Assembly: GCA_000433355.1 (NCBI GenBank)
Contig: FR893109.1
Location: 17,789-81,788 of the forward strand
Length of the DNA: 64,000 nt
DNA from: Alistipes sp. CAG:435
GTDB taxonomy: Bacteria > Bacteroidota > Bacteroidia > Bacteroidales > UBA932
Reading direction: 5' to 3'
Position 1 is the first letter of the stretch, and each line of letters starts with the position of its first letter. The notes beneath the pieces were generated by a model. The model searched no databases. It was not told the DNA's origin and worked only from the letters and a program-made list of their open reading frames with translations. Of this stretch, positions 60,692-64,000 are shown piece after piece. The position numbers and the translations under genes are program-made.

Positions 60692-61495
60692 CTATAGGGT
60701 TGCCGTGCGGGCGCCTACGGCGGCGGCCGCCTCGGCGAAATCCTCACCGGATGAGGCGTAAAGAACTCCACGTGAGGAGTTTATCAGAAGGCCGCCTTGG
60801 GAGTTGGAGCCGTTGGCGATAACCTCCTCAGCGCTTCCGCCTTGCGCTCCTACACCCGGCACAAGGAAGAAATTGTCCGGGCAGAACTGCCTGATCTCCT
60901 TCAGTTTATCCGCCTTGGTAGCACCGACGACAAACATCATGTTCTCTGGCGTGGAGATCTCCATCATCTTTTCCATAACCACCTGATAGAGAGGCTTGCC
61001 ACCTTTCTCTGCTGTCTGGAAATCGACAGAGGACGGATTTGAGGACAGAGCCACGACAATGGCGTAGCGGCCGGGATATTCAAGGAAAGGGGTGACTGTC
61101 TCGCTGCCCATATAAGGGGAAAGGGTGACGGCGTCGAAGTCGAAGGTCTCGAAAAGGCTCTTGGCGTACATTCTGGCGGTGTTGCCGATGTCTCCCCTCT
61201 TCGCGTCCGCGATGATGAACTGCTCCGAATGGTTTGAACGAATATAATCAACCGTCTTGTCGAGAATGGCCATTCCGTCCACTCCGAGGCACTCGTAGAA
61301 AGCGAGATTCGGCTTGAAGGCGATGCAATGCGGGGCGGTCGCGTCAATGATGCGCTTGTTGAACTCCAGCACAGCCTCGCCTACCGTCCTGCCGGCCTTC
61401 ACGCACTCGGGGATCTTGGCGAAATCGGTGTCAAGGCCGACGCATAGCATCGAACTTTTTTTCTTTATCTGGGAATATAAATCTGCTGTTGTCAT
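60692..61495 (-). CDS. pyrF: Orotidine 5'-phosphate decarboxylase
   Basis: A 267-residue enzyme that decarboxylates OMP to UMP in pyrimidine synthesis. Substrate and active-site blocks: SMLCVGLDTDFAKIPE, HCIAFKPNLAFYE, FIIADAKRGDIGNTARMYAK (catalytic Asp-Lys in DAKRGD), AVTLSPYMGSETV and FFLVPGVGAQGGSAEEV. This is the longer type 2 form. It is 9 bp downstream of the M20 dipeptidase gene and probably in the same transcript. Confidence 0.96.
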   Translation of the reverse strand: MTTADLYSQIKKKSSMLCVGLDTDFAKIPECVKAGRTVGEAVLEFNKRIIDATAPHCIAFKPNLAFYECLGVDGMAILDKTVDYIRSNHSEQFIIADAKRGDIGNTARMYAKSLFETFDFDAVTLSPYMGSETVTPFLEYPGRYAIVVALSSNPSSVDFQTAEKGGKPLYQVVMEKMMEISTPENMMFVVGATKADKLKEIRQFCPDNFFLVPGVGAQGGSAEEVIANGSNSQGGLLINSSRGVLYASSGEDFAEAAAAVGARTATL

Positions 61496-61504
61496 ATTTT
61501 TTTT

Positions 61505-62869
61505 CTATTCATAATATTCATAAAACTTGGCGATGGACTCCATCCCGGCGAAGAACTGCCGGAGCAGATAACTCTCGTTCGGAGAATGGATTGTATCCCT
61601 CTCAAGGCCGAATCCCATCAGCAGCGGATCCACTCCAAGGATCTTCTGCATATCCGCCAGCACAGCGATGCTGCCGCCGCCACGACTCGGAACCGGCTTG
61701 ACGCCATAAACCTCCTCCATAGCCTTTGAAGCAGCCTGGAACGCCGGAGACGAAATCGGAATGAGGAATCCCTCCCCACCCTCGCACGGCTTGACCTCTA
61801 TGCGGCAATATTTCGGAGCGATCTTCTCCAGATGTTTCTTGAATATCCTCGTGATCTTCGCGCTCTCCTGATTCGGCACGAGACGCATCGAGATCTTGGC
61901 GTGAGCGACTGACGGGAGAACCGTCTTGGCCCCCTCACCGATGTAACCGCCCCAGATTCCGCACACATCCAGACAAGGCCTGATGCCGATCCTCTCAAGC
62001 GGAGTGTAACCTTTCTCTCCACGCAAAGCCTTGACACCCACCGACTCTTCGAACTCTTTGAGATCGAACGGGGCTCTCGCGAGCTGTGCCCTGTCCTTTC
62101 TGGAAAGTTCCACGACATCGTCATAGAATCCCGGAATTGTGACGCGTCCGTCCTTGTCGATCAGTCCTGAGATCAGATCGCAAAGCGTCTGGATAGGATT
62201 GGCGACCGTGCCACCGTAGTGTCCGGAATGCAGATCCTTATCCGGACCTGTCAGAGTCACCTCCAGATAGGCCATGCCCCTCATACCGCAATTGATCGAA
62301 GGCACCTTGTCCGAGATCATCGTCGTGTCCGAAACCAGAATCACATCGGCTCCAAGCCATTTCTTATGTTCCTTGACCCAAGCCGGAAGGGACGGGCTGC
62401 CGATCTCCTCCTCGCCCTCGAAGATGAACTTCACGTTATGGCGAAGCTTGCCGCTACGAAGGAGATATTCAAAAGCCTTGATGTGCATAAAGAGTTGACC
62501 TTTGTCATCGTTGGCTCCACGGGCATAGATGGCCTCCTGACCGGTCGGGTCCTGCTTGATCACCGGCTCGAACGGATCCGTGTGCCACTTTTCAAGCGGC
62601 TCCGGCGGCTGCACGTCATAGTGGCCATAAACCATCACAGTCTTCCACTCCGGGTTGATGATCTTCTTGCCGAACACCACGGGATTACCCTTGCTCGGAT
62701 AGACTCCGGCCTCGTCGGCCCCAGCCTCCAGAAGCAGCTCCTTCAGCCTCTCGGCGCAACGTTCCATATCCTTCTTGTGGTCCTGCTTCGCGCTGATGGA
62801 CGGAATCCGCAGGAGAGAGAACAGCTCCTCGAAGAACCGTTCCCTGTTTTCTTGAATATATTCCTTCAT
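61505..62869 (-). CDS. M20-family dipeptidase/metallopeptidase
   Basis: A 454-residue zinc peptidase of the M20/carnosinase-like group. Metal and catalytic residues lie in MVYGHYDVQPPEPLEKWHTD (His, Asp), YARGANDDKGQLFMHIKAFE (Asp) and FIFEGEEEIGSPSLP (Glu-Glu pair). The dimerisation domain (about 200-350) begins near LEVTLTGPDKDLHSGHYGGT, and the final metal ligand is in GFGLERDTIHSPNESYLLR. The start MKEYIQENRERF at 62869 is preferred over an upstream ATG because a -7 box lies 23 bp before it. It should cleave dipeptides in the cytoplasm. Confidence 0.93.
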   Translation of the reverse strand: MKEYIQENRERFFEELFSLLRIPSISAKQDHKKDMERCAERLKELLLEAGADEAGVYPSKGNPVVFGKKIINPEWKTVMVYGHYDVQPPEPLEKWHTDPFEPVIKQDPTGQEAIYARGANDDKGQLFMHIKAFEYLLRSGKLRHNVKFIFEGEEEIGSPSLPAWVKEHKKWLGADVILVSDTTMISDKVPSINCGMRGMAYLEVTLTGPDKDLHSGHYGGTVANPIQTLCDLISGLIDKDGRVTIPGFYDDVVELSRKDRAQLARAPFDLKEFEESVGVKALRGEKGYTPLERIGIRPCLDVCGIWGGYIGEGAKTVLPSVAHAKISMRLVPNQESAKITRIFKKHLEKIAPKYCRIEVKPCEGGEGFLIPISSPAFQAASKAMEEVYGVKPVPSRGGGSIAVLADMQKILGVDPLLMGFGLERDTIHSPNESYLLRQFFAGMESIAKFYEYYE

Positions 62870-62892
62870 TCCTTTGCGTTTTTTGCGTTTCA

Positions 62893-62900
62893 CAAAAATA
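62893..62900 (-). promoter_or_regulatory. Bacteroidota -7 box for the dipeptidase-pyrF operon
   Basis: TATTTTTG on the minus strand, 23 bp upstream of the ATG at 62869. Confidence 0.5.
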
Positions 62901-62954
62901 GCCAAAAGCAACGGTAATTTCAAGCGTGGAGCTTAGCTCGTTAATATTCAAGAA

Positions 62955-62997
62955 AAGAATATACCCTCCTCACTACCGTAACGGGCAGGAGGAGGGC
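62955..62997 (-). terminator. Hairpin terminator after the surface-lipoprotein pseudogene
   Basis: On the minus strand CCCTCCTC pairs with GAGGAGGG (62989-62996 with 62964-62971), followed by TATATTCTTTTC. It lies 42 bp after the pseudogene stop and before the dipeptidase promoter. Confidence 0.6.
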
Positions 62998-63038
62998 ACT
63001 TCATCTAATTAACCAACAAGCGGTTAGCCTCCGCGGAA

Positions 63039-63900
63039 TTATTTACGGAAAGCCTGACGCCTCGCTGACTTATGAATATTCAAGGCTTTGCCGGAAGCTG
63101 CCGTGGTTCTGGTTGACACAGAGGTAGTATCGGCAGTGCCGTCATGGATGTAAGGCTTAACTGTGTAAGATCCCTTTACAGAAATCTTAAAGTCATCATC
63201 AGTGATGTCGAAATCAATCGTATAGGTATCACCTGTCTTCTTGACGCTGACTGTTCCTTTCTGGGCTGCACACAATGGCTGGAAATCACCACCTTGGGTG
63301 TCAGTCGCAAGATACCAAGTGCCATATATACTACCATCCTCGGCAGCCAAACCGGGAACCACAGTAAACGGAGTCAAAGAGGCAGCCGCGGTGATCTCCA
63401 TAGGATTAAGGACATTGAACGTGCCGGCAGGAAGAGCTTTGCCGTCTGAATGAGCGGTGTTCAATTCAAGCATCAGTATCTTGCCCGGGCCGACCAAATT
63501 CTGCTTTGTGAAATCCACTCTGCTGTCAGCGAGACAAATGAGCCAGTTGTTGGACACGCCGCCTGTTTTGTAGATGTCTCCGTCAAACTCAAAGTAGCCC
63601 TGTGTGAGTTCATTACCAAGATCGACCTCGGTGTAGTCCTGTGCCGGCGGATCTCCGGCATCCTTGACATCCTTGAGGGTCACAGCTCCGGTGTAACGGA
63701 ACTTGTACTCCTGAATATGCAGGATCAGTGGCGTCGGAAGGCTCGACCGTGACAGTAAGCTTTTGAGTCTCAGCTATTCCCAAAGTGACTTCCTCAGGCG
63801 TAATCTGAACGCCGGAGACCTTCACATCCTTGTCACAAGATGTGAACAAAAACGGCAGCATCACCGCAAATGCGGCAATAATCGATTTAATTTTGCTCAT
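63039..63900 (-). pseudogene. Surface lipoprotein with Ig-like domain, frameshifted
   Basis: Two overlapping frames make one broken gene. The first (from 63900) has a lipoprotein signal (FLFTSC) and the start of a Big_2-like Ig domain (VTLGIAETQKLTVTVEPSDA with TDPAYSG). After about 63735 the sense moves to another frame, where EYKFRYTGAVTLKDVKDAGD continues to a C-terminal domain (NWLICLADSRVDF, GPGKILMLELNTAHSDGK, GTVSVKKTGDTYTIDFDITD) typical of Bacteroidota surface lipoproteins, ending at 63039. The Ig domain is too short, so a deletion with frameshift is more likely than a single-base indel. A sequencing error cannot be excluded. Confidence 0.75.
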
Positions 63901-63937
63901 AACCAATTTGTTAAGTTAGTCTTTATCTTACTGACGG

Positions 63938-63945
63938 CAAATATA
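63938..63945 (-). promoter_or_regulatory. Bacteroidota -7 box for the lipoprotein pseudogene
   Basis: TATATTTG on the minus strand, 37 bp upstream of the ATG at 63900. Confidence 0.45.
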
Positions 63946-64000
63946 ATAAATCGGACTTATGCACTTTAGGCTTGCTCGTAATAAAGGCGCCACTTATGTG

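Overview
The window looks like chromosomal DNA of a gut-type Bacteroidota, most likely order Bacteroidales. The evidence is a SusC/SusD pair, TonB-dependent receptors with Bacteroidota lipoproteins (BACON, carboxypeptidase-regulatory and calycin-like domains), an Rpb6-like omega subunit next to bamD, a fused gamma/alpha 2-oxoacid:ferredoxin oxidoreductase subunit, no Shine-Dalgarno sequences, and the Bacteroidota -7 promoter box TAnnTTTG upstream of many genes. Genus cannot be called from the sequence. Most genes are intact and densely packed.

Layout. 1-7435: korA (cut by the window edge), then an envelope and isoprenoid block running leftward (nadK, uppS, bamA, ompH) and divergent from pdxJ and a second ompH. 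7439-16388: a glycosyltransferase, a LysM/periplasmic-binding-like protein, the leftward group bamD-rpoZ-recN, trxB, a Fur-family regulator lacking the usual zinc cysteines, and a serine-type sulfatase. 16460-25432: a SusD/SusC pair, a GH29 fucosidase and a Wzi-like outer-membrane protein; with the sulfatase these suggest use of a sulfated, fucosylated glycan. 25433-25986: repeats, a MITE-like element and tRNA-His. 25993-34864: capA-like, phoH, a TPR protein, gyrA, a 42-residue small ORF with its own promoter and palindrome, and clpC. 34865-36958: a low-density accessory patch with an AlbA_2/ATPase gene and repeats. 36959-48243: a permease, an esterase, an SGNH hydrolase, a TonB receptor with a calycin-like lipoprotein and an AraC regulator, an EamA transporter invaded in frame by a palindromic repeat, and two MATE transporters.

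48290-60691 is the most unusual part. A 926-residue protein with three CbbX-like AAA+ modules sits between two identical 48-bp direct repeats. Next to it is a rearrangement scar in which a truncated tolC meets the tail of a MATE gene on the other strand. Then comes a tightly packed seven-gene leftward operon (LPP20-like lipoprotein, DUF5683-like membrane protein, BACON lipoprotein, transglutaminase-fold protein, a second shorter copy of the lipoprotein, a CHASE2 protein with no output domain, and an unknown exported protein). The operon lies between two 72-bp palindromic direct repeats that differ at 5 positions. I read it as an uncharacterised envelope-sensing or envelope-remodelling system carried as an exchangeable cassette.

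60692-64000: pyrF with an M20 dipeptidase, then a frameshifted surface-lipoprotein pseudogene. Throughout the window the hexamer GAATAT (and its complement ATATTC) is several times more frequent than base composition predicts, including inside genes, and several start codons lie within GAATATG.
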